A DNA stretch of 37,962 bases, from assembly GCA_035646535.1 (NCBI GenBank), contig DASRPD010000095.1, positions 1-37,962 on the forward strand, read 5' to 3'. Shown here piece by piece: positions 16,353 to 23,817 of this stretch (the stretch's first letter is position 1; the number at the start of each line of letters is the position of its first letter). The notes under the pieces are model-generated. The model had not been told where the DNA came from. It was given only the letters and a program-made list of their open reading frames with translations, and ran no database searches. Source of the DNA: DASRPD01 sp035646535. Its GTDB lineage: Bacteria; Actinomycetota; Acidimicrobiia; IMCC26256; JANYLB01. A program made the position numbers and the translations under genes.

Positions 16353-17945
16353 ATGTCGGACTGGACCTTCGCCGGTGTCTGGAGCACCTGGGCCGCCGAG
16401 ATCCCCGAACGCGACGCGATCATCTGCGGCGACACCCGTCGAACGTGGGGCGAGCTCGCGGATCGTGCCGGGCGGCTCGCGTCCTTCCTCTACAGCGAGG
16501 GCCTGCGCCCCGGCGACAAGGTCGCGATCGACCTGCTCAACCGACCCGAGTACATCGAGACGTTCTTCGCCGCGCTGGCGCTCGGATGCGCGCCGGTCAA
16601 CATCAACTACCGCTACGGGGTGAACGAGACCCACTACGTCGTGGACGACTCCGACGCCAAGGTGGTCATCCACGAGCCGGACCTCGCCAAGACCGTGCAC
16701 CAGGCGGTCCGCCAGATCGCCAAGCGCTGGCGCCCGGCCACCCTCGAGCGTGGCGAGGCCTACGAGGCGGCGATCGCCGACTCCTCGCCCGACGGGCCCT
16801 GGAAGCAACGCCCGCCGGAGGGCGACGATCTCATCCTCTTGTACACCGGCGGCACGACCGGGATGCCCAAGGGCGTGATGTGGCGCAGCGACGACCTGTA
16901 CGTGGCGTTGTGGCAGATGGCTCGGCCGGGCACCGAACCACCCGATCCGCTCGAGGCCGCTCGTCGAGGCAAACGCGCCGCGACCGCGCTTGCGGCGTGT
17001 CCGCTCATGCACGGCACCGGGTTGTTCATCTCCCTGTCGACCCTGTCGGGTGGGGGCGCGGTCGTGCTGATCGACCAGCCGGGTCTGGATGTCGAACACA
17101 TCTGGAACGAGGTCGAACGCAACGACGTCTCGGTGCTCTCGATCGTCGGTGACGTGTTCGCGCGCCCACTGCTCGGCGCGCTCGAGGCGGAGCCCGACCG
17201 CTGGGACCTCTCGTCGTTGCGCGCGATCTCGAGCTCGGGAGTGACGTGGAGCCCCGAGGTCAAGCGCGGACTGCTCGACCACCTCGGCCGGGTGACCCTG
17301 CTGGACTCGCTCGGCGCGTCGGAGGGCATGATGACCCGCTCGTCGAGCCGCGCCGGCGACGCCGAGATCGCCCCGGCACGGTTCGCGGTCAACGATCGCG
17401 TGCGGGTGCTGCGAGAGTCCGATGACCGAGACGTCACCCCCGGCAGCGACGACGTCGGCATGCTCGCGGTCGGTGGTCGCATCCCCCTCGGGTACTACGA
17501 GGATCCCGTAAAGACGGCCAAGACATTCCGAACGGTCGACGGCACGCGGTTCTCGATTCCGGGTGACTACGGGAGCGTCGAGGCCGACGGCACGATCCGG
17601 CTGCTCGGGCGGGGCTCGGCCACGGTCAACACCGGAGGCGAGAAGGTCTACCCCGAAGAGGTCGAGCTCGCGATGAAGAAGAACCGCGCGGTCTACGACT
17701 GCGTCGTGGTCGGCGTACCCGACGAGCGGTTCGGCGAACGCGTCGTCACACTCATCCAGGTGGCAAAGGACTGCTACCTCGACGAGGCCGAGCTCCGAGC
17801 ATCCACCCGCCGGTTCCTCGCGGGCTACAAGATGCCGAAGCAGATGTTGTTCGTCGACTCACTGCTCCGCGCCGCGAACGGCAAGGCCGACTACCCCCGG
17901 CTCAAACAGCTCGCGATCGACCGCATCGCCGAACAAGGGATCTAG
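16353..17945 (+). CDS. FadD19-like acyl-CoA synthetase
   Basis: A 530-residue ANL-superfamily enzyme that adenylates a carboxylic acid and transfers it to CoA. The P-loop is LLYTGGTTGMPKGVMW. Later motifs are LGASEGMM, SIPGDYGSVEADGTIRLLGR, STGGEK-type NTGGEKVYPEEVE and the C-terminal catalytic Lys in ANGKADYP. The pattern YTGGTTG-PKGVMWR with GGEKVYPEEVE and GKxDY is characteristic of the actinobacterial FadD19/FadD17-type group, some of which activate steroid side-chain acids. A steroid substrate is only a possibility. With the ACAD upstream it suggests fatty or steroid acid catabolism. The stop abuts the next ATG (TAGATG). Confidence 0.9.
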   Translation: MSDWTFAGVWSTWAAEIPERDAIICGDTRRTWGELADRAGRLASFLYSEGLRPGDKVAIDLLNRPEYIETFFAALALGCAPVNINYRYGVNETHYVVDDSDAKVVIHEPDLAKTVHQAVRQIAKRWRPATLERGEAYEAAIADSSPDGPWKQRPPEGDDLILLYTGGTTGMPKGVMWRSDDLYVALWQMARPGTEPPDPLEAARRGKRAATALAACPLMHGTGLFISLSTLSGGGAVVLIDQPGLDVEHIWNEVERNDVSVLSIVGDVFARPLLGALEAEPDRWDLSSLRAISSSGVTWSPEVKRGLLDHLGRVTLLDSLGASEGMMTRSSSRAGDAEIAPARFAVNDRVRVLRESDDRDVTPGSDDVGMLAVGGRIPLGYYEDPVKTAKTFRTVDGTRFSIPGDYGSVEADGTIRLLGRGSATVNTGGEKVYPEEVELAMKKNRAVYDCVVVGVPDERFGERVVTLIQVAKDCYLDEAELRASTRRFLAGYKMPKQMLFVDSLLRAANGKADYPRLKQLAIDRIAEQGI

Positions 17946-19277
17946 ATGGCCGCGACCAAGCAGTACTTCGTCGTCGACGGGTCCAACCTCGCGACCGAGG
18001 GTCGAACGACCCCGAGCCTGGCCCAGCTCCAGGATTCGGTGAAGGCGTTCCGCAAGGAGTACCCGAGCGGCTCCATGACGGTTGTCGTCGACGCGAGCTT
18101 CCCCCACCGCATCGACGCGTCGGAACACGCCGCGTTCGAGCGGTCCGAGGTCGGCGGCGAGCTCGTGTCACCCCCGGCGGGCGCGATCGGCCGCGGTGAC
18201 GGGTTCCTGCTCCAGATCGCGGACCGCACGGGCGCGACCGTCGTGTCCAACGACTCGTTCCAGGAGTTTCACGGCGAGTACGCGTGGCTGTTCGACGTCA
18301 GCCGCCTCATCGGCGGCAAGCCCGTCCCCGGCGTCGGCTGGATCTTCTCCCTGCGCTCGCCGGTGCGGGGCCCCAAGAGCCGCAAGTCGGTTCGCGACAG
18401 CGGGCGCGACCAGAAGACGGGCGACATGCCCCCGATGCCGAAGCCGACCAAGCCCCCCAAGAAGGTCGCGGCCGCGATCGCGGCCGCGACCGCCGACGCG
18501 CTGTCACCCCGCCGCCGCCGCCCTCGTCGACGCAAGGGGCCGTCACCGGAAGCCATCAACGATCCGGCGCCATTCCTCCAGTTCCTCATCGACCATCGGC
18601 TCGGCGCGACGGTCGAGGGCACGGTCGAGGAGTTCGCCTCCCACGGCGCCTTCGTCGCAACCGGAGGCGTGCGCGCCTACATACCGCTGGCCGCGATGGG
18701 TGAGCCTCCACCCACGCGGGCCCGCGACGTCCTCGAGAAGGGCGAACCTCGGAGCTTTGTCGTGCAAGCCGTCGATGCGCCGCGCCGCGCCATCGAGCTC
18801 GCGCTGCCCGAGTTCGCCCATCTTGCGGCTGCGGCATCCGACGAGACGGTCGAGGCGGTCACGACCCCGGCCAGGAACGCCGCCAGACGAGCGACCACCG
18901 CGAAGAAGACGGCAACAAGAGCAGCCAAGGCGCGGGCGACCGCTGCGACCAAGGCGGGCTCGAGCGCGGCCGCGATGAGGGCCGGCGCCAGAAAGGGCGC
19001 GGCAAAGAAGGGTTCGGCACGAAAGAAGACGGCCAAGACGGCCACCACCACGGCTGCGGCGCAGAATGCCTCGACTCGTAAGAAGACGACGAAGACGGCC
19101 ACCACGCGAGCGACCCCGGCGAAGAAGACCACCACGACCTCGGTCAACCAGGCCACCAGCAAGAGAACCCCGGCGAGAAACCCGGCGAAGAAGACGGGCG
19201 CACGAAAGACGCCGGCCAAGCCGGCCACCAAGAAACCGGCGATCAAGAAGACGAGTCGGTCGAAGTCGTCCCGCTGA
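17946..19277 (+). CDS. NYN-domain nuclease with S1-like domain and histone-H1-like tail
   Basis: A 443-residue protein in three parts. Residues 7-135 form an NYN (PIN-like, Zc3h12a-type) domain with the acidic set D11 (VVDGSN), D49 (VVVDAS), D85 (GRGDGFLL) and D103 (SNDSF), so metal-dependent RNase activity is likely. After a basic linker (residues 145-200, PRRRRPRRRK), residues 219-290 read like an S1-type RNA-binding domain (GATVEGTVEEFASHGAFV, AYIPLAA). Residues 308-443 are a Lys/Ala/Thr tail of repeated AKK, TRKK and PAKK units like histone H1 or mycobacterial HU tails. It should bind nucleic acid strongly. It follows the acyl-CoA synthetase with no gap. Its last 35 bases overlap the convergent LysR gene. 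Confidence 0.85.
   Translation: MAATKQYFVVDGSNLATEGRTTPSLAQLQDSVKAFRKEYPSGSMTVVVDASFPHRIDASEHAAFERSEVGGELVSPPAGAIGRGDGFLLQIADRTGATVVSNDSFQEFHGEYAWLFDVSRLIGGKPVPGVGWIFSLRSPVRGPKSRKSVRDSGRDQKTGDMPPMPKPTKPPKKVAAAIAAATADALSPRRRRPRRRKGPSPEAINDPAPFLQFLIDHRLGATVEGTVEEFASHGAFVATGGVRAYIPLAAMGEPPPTRARDVLEKGEPRSFVVQAVDAPRRAIELALPEFAHLAAAASDETVEAVTTPARNAARRATTAKKTATRAAKARATAATKAGSSAAAMRAGARKGAAKKGSARKKTAKTATTTAAAQNASTRKKTTKTATTRATPAKKTTTTSVNQATSKRTPARNPAKKTGARKTPAKPATKKPAIKKTSRSKSSR
18464..18491. repeat. 28-bp perfect palindrome inside the NYN gene
   Basis: The 28 bases from 18464 to 18491 are fully self-complementary, made of GGTCGCGGCCGCGA followed by its reverse complement. It encodes an Ala-rich linker (VAAAIAAAT), so it may simply reflect alanine codons in a GC-rich gene. 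Confidence 0.6.
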
Positions 19278-20145
19278 GTCCCGCGTCGGCCAGCGAACAG
19301 AAGGCCCTCGCCGCGGGCGAGAGCGTGACCGCTCGGTGGGCCAAGACGACCGATCGCGAGACGACCGGGCGAGTGGGCCGGACGACGGCCCCGAGCCGTT
19401 CCGCCAGCGCGGCGATGGGTCTGGGGAGGAGTGCGACACCCGCGCCGGCGAGCACGAGCGGCAGGACGGCTTCGCGTTGCGCGGTCTCCACCGCGATCGT
19501 CGGCTCGACGCCCGTCTGCGCGAGCGCTTCATCCAAGAGCCGACGGGTCGACGAACCCTGCGTCCCGACGACCAGCGCGTGGGTGGCGAGCTCGCCCAGG
19601 CTCATCGGCCGGGTCCCGACCTCGGCGCCGGGTGGGAGTACCGCGACGAGGTCCTGGTCACCCAGCTGGTGGGTCGTCAACCCGCGGCGATCGGGCGGCT
19701 CGTCACCGATAGCCAGCTCGACGTCACCCCCGCGCAACATCGCGAGGAGGTGACGGGGATCGTCGGGTGCCGCCAGCTCGACGCGTATCCCGGGGTGCGC
19801 GGATCGGAAGGCGCCGACGAGCCCGGCGGTCGGGTCGGCCGCGAGGGTGGGCAGACAGGCCAGCGAGATGGAACCGGCTTCGAGGCCCGCCACCGCTGAG
19901 ACCGCCGAGACCCCCGACTCCACGTCACGCGCGACCAGGCGGGCCGGCTCGACCAGCGCCCGACCCGCGGCGGTCAGCCGTACAGACCGGCCGATGCGGT
20001 CGAACAGCGGCGTTCCGAGCTCGCGTTCGAGCTCGGCGATGGCCTTCGAGAGACCCGGCTGGGACACGTGCACGGCCCGGGCGGCAGCGGTGAAGGTGCC
20101 GTGGTCGACAACCGCGAGGAACATTTCGAGTCGCCGCAGTTCCAT
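19243..20145 (-). CDS. LysR-family transcriptional regulator
   Basis: A 300-residue LysR protein. The N-terminal HTH (FLAVVDHGTFTAAARAVHVS, QPGLSKAIAELERELG) and TPLFDRIGRSVRLTAAG are typical. The effector domain follows, with residues such as GLVGAFRSAHPGIRVELA and VLAGAGVALLPRPIA. The ATG at 20145 lies six bases after a TAAGCT hexamer, suggesting a leaderless mRNA. It is divergent from the TauE permease and persulfide dioxygenase genes and is their likely regulator. The end is tail-to-tail with the NYN gene and overlaps it by 35 bases. Confidence 0.9.
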   Translation of the reverse strand: MELRRLEMFLAVVDHGTFTAAARAVHVSQPGLSKAIAELERELGTPLFDRIGRSVRLTAAGRALVEPARLVARDVESGVSAVSAVAGLEAGSISLACLPTLAADPTAGLVGAFRSAHPGIRVELAAPDDPRHLLAMLRGGDVELAIGDEPPDRRGLTTHQLGDQDLVAVLPPGAEVGTRPMSLGELATHALVVGTQGSSTRRLLDEALAQTGVEPTIAVETAQREAVLPLVLAGAGVALLPRPIAALAERLGAVVRPTRPVVSRSVVLAHRAVTLSPAARAFCSLADAGLSGTTSTDSSS

Positions 20146-20151
20146 AGCCAG

Positions 20152-20157
20152 AGCTTA
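20152..20157 (-). promoter_or_regulatory. -10 box (TAAGCT) of leaderless lysR gene
   Basis: Minus-strand TAAGCT followed by six bases and the ATG at 20145. It overlaps the inverted repeat at 20157-20176 by one base. Confidence 0.5.
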
Positions 20158-20176
20158 TGTTTCCTAGACGGAACAT
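20157..20176. promoter_or_regulatory. Candidate LysR-binding inverted repeat
   Basis: ATGTT-N10-AACAT (T-N11-A type) lies between the divergent lysR and tauE genes, adjoining the lysR -10 hexamer. Position and form fit an autoregulatory and activating LysR box. Confidence 0.5.
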
Positions 20177-20215
20177 TTCTTGGACTTGTGGACACGGCGG
20201 TCGCAGGATGGTCCC

Positions 20216-20965
20216 GTGCAGGCGACGTGGATCGTGATCGCCGGCCTCGGGGTCGGCACCGTGTTCGGGATGTTCGGGGCGGGCGGGTCCGCGTTCGCGA
20301 CCCCGGTGCTGGCCCTGTTGGGCGTCCCGGCGGCGATCGCGGTGGCATCTCCGCTGCCCGCGATGCTCCCGGCCTCCGTCGTGGGCGCGCGCCGGTATCT
20401 GCGAACCGGGGCCCTCGACACCCGTACCGCGGTGCACGCCGTCGCCGGCGGCGTGCCGGGGACCATTCTCGGAGCATTCGCGTCGAACTGGGTGGGTGGA
20501 CCCGCGCTCCTCGTGCTGTCGGGGGTGATGCTCCTCGTCGTCGGCGCACGCATTCTGGCCCCCGACCCGGCCGGCCACGCCGCCCGCGCGAGCGCCCGCC
20601 GCGACCGGACCGGCTTCGTGCTCGCCCTCGCGTTCATGATCGGCGTGCTCACCGGCCTGCTCGCAAATGGCGGCGGGTTCCTCCTCATGCCGGCGTTCAT
20701 CCTCGTGCTCGGGCTCAGCGCCACCAAGGCCGCGGGTACCTCGATGGTGGCGGTGGGCGCCCTGACGATCCCAACCCTGGCGGTGCACATGGGGCTGGGT
20801 CACGTCGACTGGACGGTGGCGCTGGCCTTCGCGGCCGGTCTCGTCCCGGGATCACTGGCCGGGTCCCGGATGGCGACCCGTATCCCCGCCGCCAAGACTC
20901 GACGCGCCTTTGGCGTCGGCCTCGTAATCTTCGCGGCAGTATTCCTCGTGCAGCTCGCGACCTAG
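20216..20965 (+). CDS. TauE/SafE-family sulfite exporter-like permease
   Basis: A 249-residue membrane protein with about eight hydrophobic segments. The GTG at 20216 follows AGGA at a good distance; a TTG at 20180 is a less likely start. The two repeated TauE/SafE half-motifs are visible: GTVFGMFGAGGSAFATPVLAL near the N-terminus and GVLTGLLANGGGFLLMPAFI in the second half. Family members export sulfite or sulfoacetate, or move other organic anions. The next gene, 16 bp downstream, is a persulfide dioxygenase, whose product is sulfite. This context supports sulfite efflux here. Confidence 0.88.
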   Translation: MQATWIVIAGLGVGTVFGMFGAGGSAFATPVLALLGVPAAIAVASPLPAMLPASVVGARRYLRTGALDTRTAVHAVAGGVPGTILGAFASNWVGGPALLVLSGVMLLVVGARILAPDPAGHAARASARRDRTGFVLALAFMIGVLTGLLANGGGFLLMPAFILVLGLSATKAAGTSMVAVGALTIPTLAVHMGLGHVDWTVALAFAAGLVPGSLAGSRMATRIPAAKTRRAFGVGLVIFAAVFLVQLAT

Positions 20966-20981
20966 GCGGAGGGAGTCCACG

Positions 20982-22718
20982 ATGATCTTCGAGCAGTTCT
21001 ATCTCGGGTGTCTCTCACACGCTTCCTACCTCGTGGGTGACGAAGCTGCGGGGCGCGCCGTGGTCGTCGACCCCCAGCGTGACATCGCCGAGTACGTACG
21101 CACCGCGGAGGCGCACGGCTTGACGATCGAGCGGGTGATCGAGACCCACGTGCACGCGGATTTCGTGAGCGGCCACCTCGAGCTCGCCGCCCGGACCGGA
21201 GCCGTGATCTCGTACGGGGACGCGCTCGGCGACACCGACTTCGCCGTGGAAACGCTGGCCGATGGCGAGCGCCTCGAGCTCGGCCGCGTCGTGCTCGAGA
21301 TCCGCGCGACGCCCGGCCACACACCCGAGTCGATCAGCGTGGTCGTCTTCGATGGCGCCAGTGCGACCGAACCGTTCGCGGTGCTGACCGGTGACACGCT
21401 CTTCGTCGGCGACGTGGGTCGCCCCGACCTGTTGGCCTCCCTCGGGTCCGACGCGGACACATTGGCGCGACAGCTCTACCACTCGCTGCACGATCGACTC
21501 CTGACCCTGCCGGATACGACGCTCGTCTACCCGGCGCACGGCGCCGGGAGCGCATGCGGCAAGCACCTGTCGACCGAGACCAGCTCGACCATCGGCGAAC
21601 AACGACGCACCAACTACGCCCTCCAGCCGATGACCGAGGACGAGTTCGTGGCGACCGTGACCGAAGGCCAGTCCGTGGCGCCGCCGTACTTCTTGTTCGA
21701 CGCCGGACAGAACCGAGCGGACCGCCCGCTGCTCGACGAGCAGGCCCCGCCGCCACCGATGACCATCGATGAGGTCCTGGCGGCCGCAGCCGACGGCGCG
21801 GCGTTGCTCGACACTCGCGAGCCGGCCGATTTCGCGAATGGCCACGTGGCCGGCGCGTACGGCATCGGCCTCCAGGGCCGCTTCTCCGAGAACGTGGGCG
21901 CGCTCCTCGCGGCGGGTCGACCGATCGTTTTGGTCGGTGACCCCGCTCACGCGACCGAGGCGAAGGTTCGACTGGCTCGCATCGGCTACGACGTCGTCCT
22001 CGGCGCGCTCGACGATCTGTTCGGCGCGCTGGAATCCCGCCCCGCCTTCGTGGAACACGGATCGGTCCTCACCGTTGCCCAGCTCGCCGAGGCGATGGGT
22101 CGCCTTCCCGATCTTCAGCTCGTCGATGTGCGCAATCCGCGTGAGATCGTCGGCGGCACGGTGCGCGGCGCGCGGGTCGTCCCGCTCCCCGTGCTCATGG
22201 CCCGGACCGACGAGCTCGACCCCGATCGACCGACGGTCATGTTGTGCGCGAGCGGGTACCGCTCCGCGATCGCCGCGAGTGCGCTCGCGGCATCGGGGTT
22301 TGCCGACGTCTCGACGTTGCTCGGCGGTGTCGACGCGTGGCGCGGAGCCGGACTGGCCCTGACCACCGAACAGGAGGAACCCATGAGCATCTCCGAGGTA
22401 GGAGCCGAAGAGGCCGACGAGCTCATCGGCTCGGGCGCATACCTACTGGACGTGCGCGAGGCCGACGAGTGGGCTTCGGGCCACGCTCCTGCCGCAACCT
22501 GGATCCGGGTCGCCGACGTGGCGGGCCGAATCGACGACCTCCCCCGGGGTCAACAGATCCTGGCGATCTGCCGCTCCGGTGGCCGCTCCTCGGCGGTGAC
22601 CGAGACGCTCGTCGGCGCTGGCCTCGACGCCGCCAACGTGGTCGGTGGCATGCAGGCGTGGGCGCGCGCCGGTCTCGACATCGTCGCCGACGACGGAGCC
22701 GTTGGCAGCGTGATCTGA
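20982..22718 (+). CDS. Persulfide dioxygenase fused to three rhodanese domains
   Basis: A 578-residue fusion with RBS GGAGGGAG. Residues 1-245 are an ETHE1-type metallo-beta-lactamase fold: THVHADFVSGH (H56, H58, D60, H65), H113, GDTLF (D138) and YPAHG (H186). This family oxidises glutathione or low-molecular-weight persulfide to sulfite. Three rhodanese domains follow. The first (about 261-355) has Asp (VLVGDPA, D320) where the catalytic Cys should be and is probably structural. The second (about 362-465) keeps CASGYRS (C422). The third (about 468-578) keeps CRSGGRS (C530). Active rhodaneses would move sulfane sulfur to or from the dioxygenase, for example making thiosulfate from sulfite. 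An internal AGGAGGA precedes an ATG at 22383, exactly at the start of the third domain. Confidence 0.92.
   Translation: MIFEQFYLGCLSHASYLVGDEAAGRAVVVDPQRDIAEYVRTAEAHGLTIERVIETHVHADFVSGHLELAARTGAVISYGDALGDTDFAVETLADGERLELGRVVLEIRATPGHTPESISVVVFDGASATEPFAVLTGDTLFVGDVGRPDLLASLGSDADTLARQLYHSLHDRLLTLPDTTLVYPAHGAGSACGKHLSTETSSTIGEQRRTNYALQPMTEDEFVATVTEGQSVAPPYFLFDAGQNRADRPLLDEQAPPPPMTIDEVLAAAADGAALLDTREPADFANGHVAGAYGIGLQGRFSENVGALLAAGRPIVLVGDPAHATEAKVRLARIGYDVVLGALDDLFGALESRPAFVEHGSVLTVAQLAEAMGRLPDLQLVDVRNPREIVGGTVRGARVVPLPVLMARTDELDPDRPTVMLCASGYRSAIAASALAASGFADVSTLLGGVDAWRGAGLALTTEQEEPMSISEVGAEEADELIGSGAYLLDVREADEWASGHAPAATWIRVADVAGRIDDLPRGQQILAICRSGGRSSAVTETLVGAGLDAANVVGGMQAWARAGLDIVADDGAVGSVI
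22383..22718 (+). CDS. Possible separate rhodanese from internal start in the fusion gene
   Basis: In frame with the fusion, the ATG at 22383 (Met 468) follows a strong Shine-Dalgarno sequence, AGGAGGA at 22372-22378, with ideal spacing. Translation from it would give a 111-residue single-domain rhodanese (MSISEVGAEEADEL..., active C530). A stand-alone copy could be made together with the full-length fusion. The SD may also be a relic of two formerly separate genes that lost the stop between them. There is no direct evidence for expression. Confidence 0.45.
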   Translation: MSISEVGAEEADELIGSGAYLLDVREADEWASGHAPAATWIRVADVAGRIDDLPRGQQILAICRSGGRSSAVTETLVGAGLDAANVVGGMQAWARAGLDIVADDGAVGSVI

Positions 22719-22766
22719 GCTTCATCCCATTTCGACCTTGCTCTCGCCTTTCGCCCAGTTGGAGAA

Positions 22767-22772
22767 TAGGCT
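22767..22772 (+). promoter_or_regulatory. -10 box (TAGGCT) of secreted-protein gene
   Basis: TAGGCT followed by eight bases and the ATG at 22781, consistent with a leaderless mRNA. No SD is present. Confidence 0.5.
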
Positions 22773-22780
22773 CGGCGCCG

Positions 22781-23731
22781 ATGGGACGGAGCCCGGCGGC
22801 ACGGATGATCGCGGCGGTGGCCGGGACCCTGGCGGTCGCAATCACCACCGCCGCGCCCGCACACACGATGCCGGCGGGCATCACGCGGGCGGGTACCACC
22901 CGGGCGGGTACCACGCTGACGGGCGCGACCTCGGCTCCCCGAAGCGCCTTGCCTGCCGACGGCCCACAAGCGGAAGCATCGACCAGTCCGGCCGGAGCCC
23001 ACGTGCGGATCGGCTTCGACGGCGCGTACTGGGAACAGGGCACACCGGGCGGAGGGGCTACGGGTAGCTCCGGTGGTGGTGGCTGCATTCGCCGGTGGGA
23101 ACCCGCGGGCACGGGCGCATTCCACCCCCAGGTCATCTCGCTGCTGATCATCGAGCTGGGGCCGGCGCCGAGCCCCGAGCACCGGCCGTTCACGGTCTGG
23201 TGCGGCGACGCCATCGCCGGCTGGGCGTGGATCCTTCCCTCCGAGTTCAACGCCGCCACCGGGCCGTCCGCGGCCGAGATCGCGGCCGAGATCGCCGCCG
23301 ACCTGCCCTATCCACAGATCACCGTCGGGGTGAACCCGGCCGAACGGGGACTCGCCGGCTTGGAGACCTGGGTCTGGACCGAGGGCTATGACGGCACCCC
23401 CATCACCGATTCGGTCACCGGACTGGGCGCGACGGTGGAGGTCGAAGCCCGCCCGATCAATGCCACCTGGGACTTCGGCGACGACATCGAAGCACCACGG
23501 GGGTCGGTGGGTTCGCTCGCCGGCGGAGCAGGCGAACCTGCGGCCCGTCACATCTATGAGCGACGGTCCGGCCCCGAAGGCTTCGCGCTCAGCGCCACGT
23601 TCAGCTTCGCGGTCCGCTACCGCGTGGACGGCGGCGAATGGAGCTCGTTGCCGTCGGTGGCGCGGAGCGCGTCGCGCGCCTACATCGTGGCCGATTCCCA
23701 GGCTCAGCTCGTCACGGGTCCCGGCGACTGA
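22781..23731 (+). CDS. Secreted protein of unknown function
   Basis: A 316-residue protein with a signal peptide (MGRSPAARMIAAVAGTLAVA, then ITTAAPA; likely cleavage around residues 27-30). A Thr/Gly/Ala-rich linker with a repeated TRAGT unit follows. The body is beta-rich and contains two Cys (GGGGCIRRWE and FTVWCGD) that could form a disulfide. The segment VEARPINATWDFGDD with RHIYERRS resembles a PKD-like fold, though no full domain can be assigned. The chosen ATG is supported by the signal peptide and the TAGGCT hexamer; the frame is open further upstream but would overlap the rhodanese gene. It is probably an extracellular or surface protein. Confidence 0.7.
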   Translation: MGRSPAARMIAAVAGTLAVAITTAAPAHTMPAGITRAGTTRAGTTLTGATSAPRSALPADGPQAEASTSPAGAHVRIGFDGAYWEQGTPGGGATGSSGGGGCIRRWEPAGTGAFHPQVISLLIIELGPAPSPEHRPFTVWCGDAIAGWAWILPSEFNAATGPSAAEIAAEIAADLPYPQITVGVNPAERGLAGLETWVWTEGYDGTPITDSVTGLGATVEVEARPINATWDFGDDIEAPRGSVGSLAGGAGEPAARHIYERRSGPEGFALSATFSFAVRYRVDGGEWSSLPSVARSASRAYIVADSQAQLVTGPGD

Positions 23732-23748
23732 CGCCTCGCCTCGCCTCG

Positions 23749-23801
23749 CTGATGACCCGGCTGACGACCCGGCTGACGACTCGGATCGGCCTGATGACCG
23801 G
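23749..23801. repeat. 12-bp short tandem repeat upstream of glpD
   Basis: Three consecutive 12-bp units (CTGATGACCCGG, CTGACGACCCGG, CTGACGACTCGG; 23749-23784), then a spaced partial copy at 23791-23801. It ends just before the glpD -10 hexamer. Confidence 0.7.
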
Positions 23802-23805
23802 CGGA

Positions 23806-23811
23806 TAACCT
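23806..23811 (+). promoter_or_regulatory. -10 box (TAACCT) of leaderless glpD
   Basis: TAACCT followed by six bases and the GTG at 23818. This predicts a transcript beginning at the start codon. Confidence 0.55.
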
Positions 23812-23817
23812 GACCCG

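Noticed and set aside
22244..22780. N-terminal extension of the secreted-protein frame back to 22244
   Set aside because: It would overlap the rhodanese end, is Arg-rich and would bury the signal peptide that begins at 22781.
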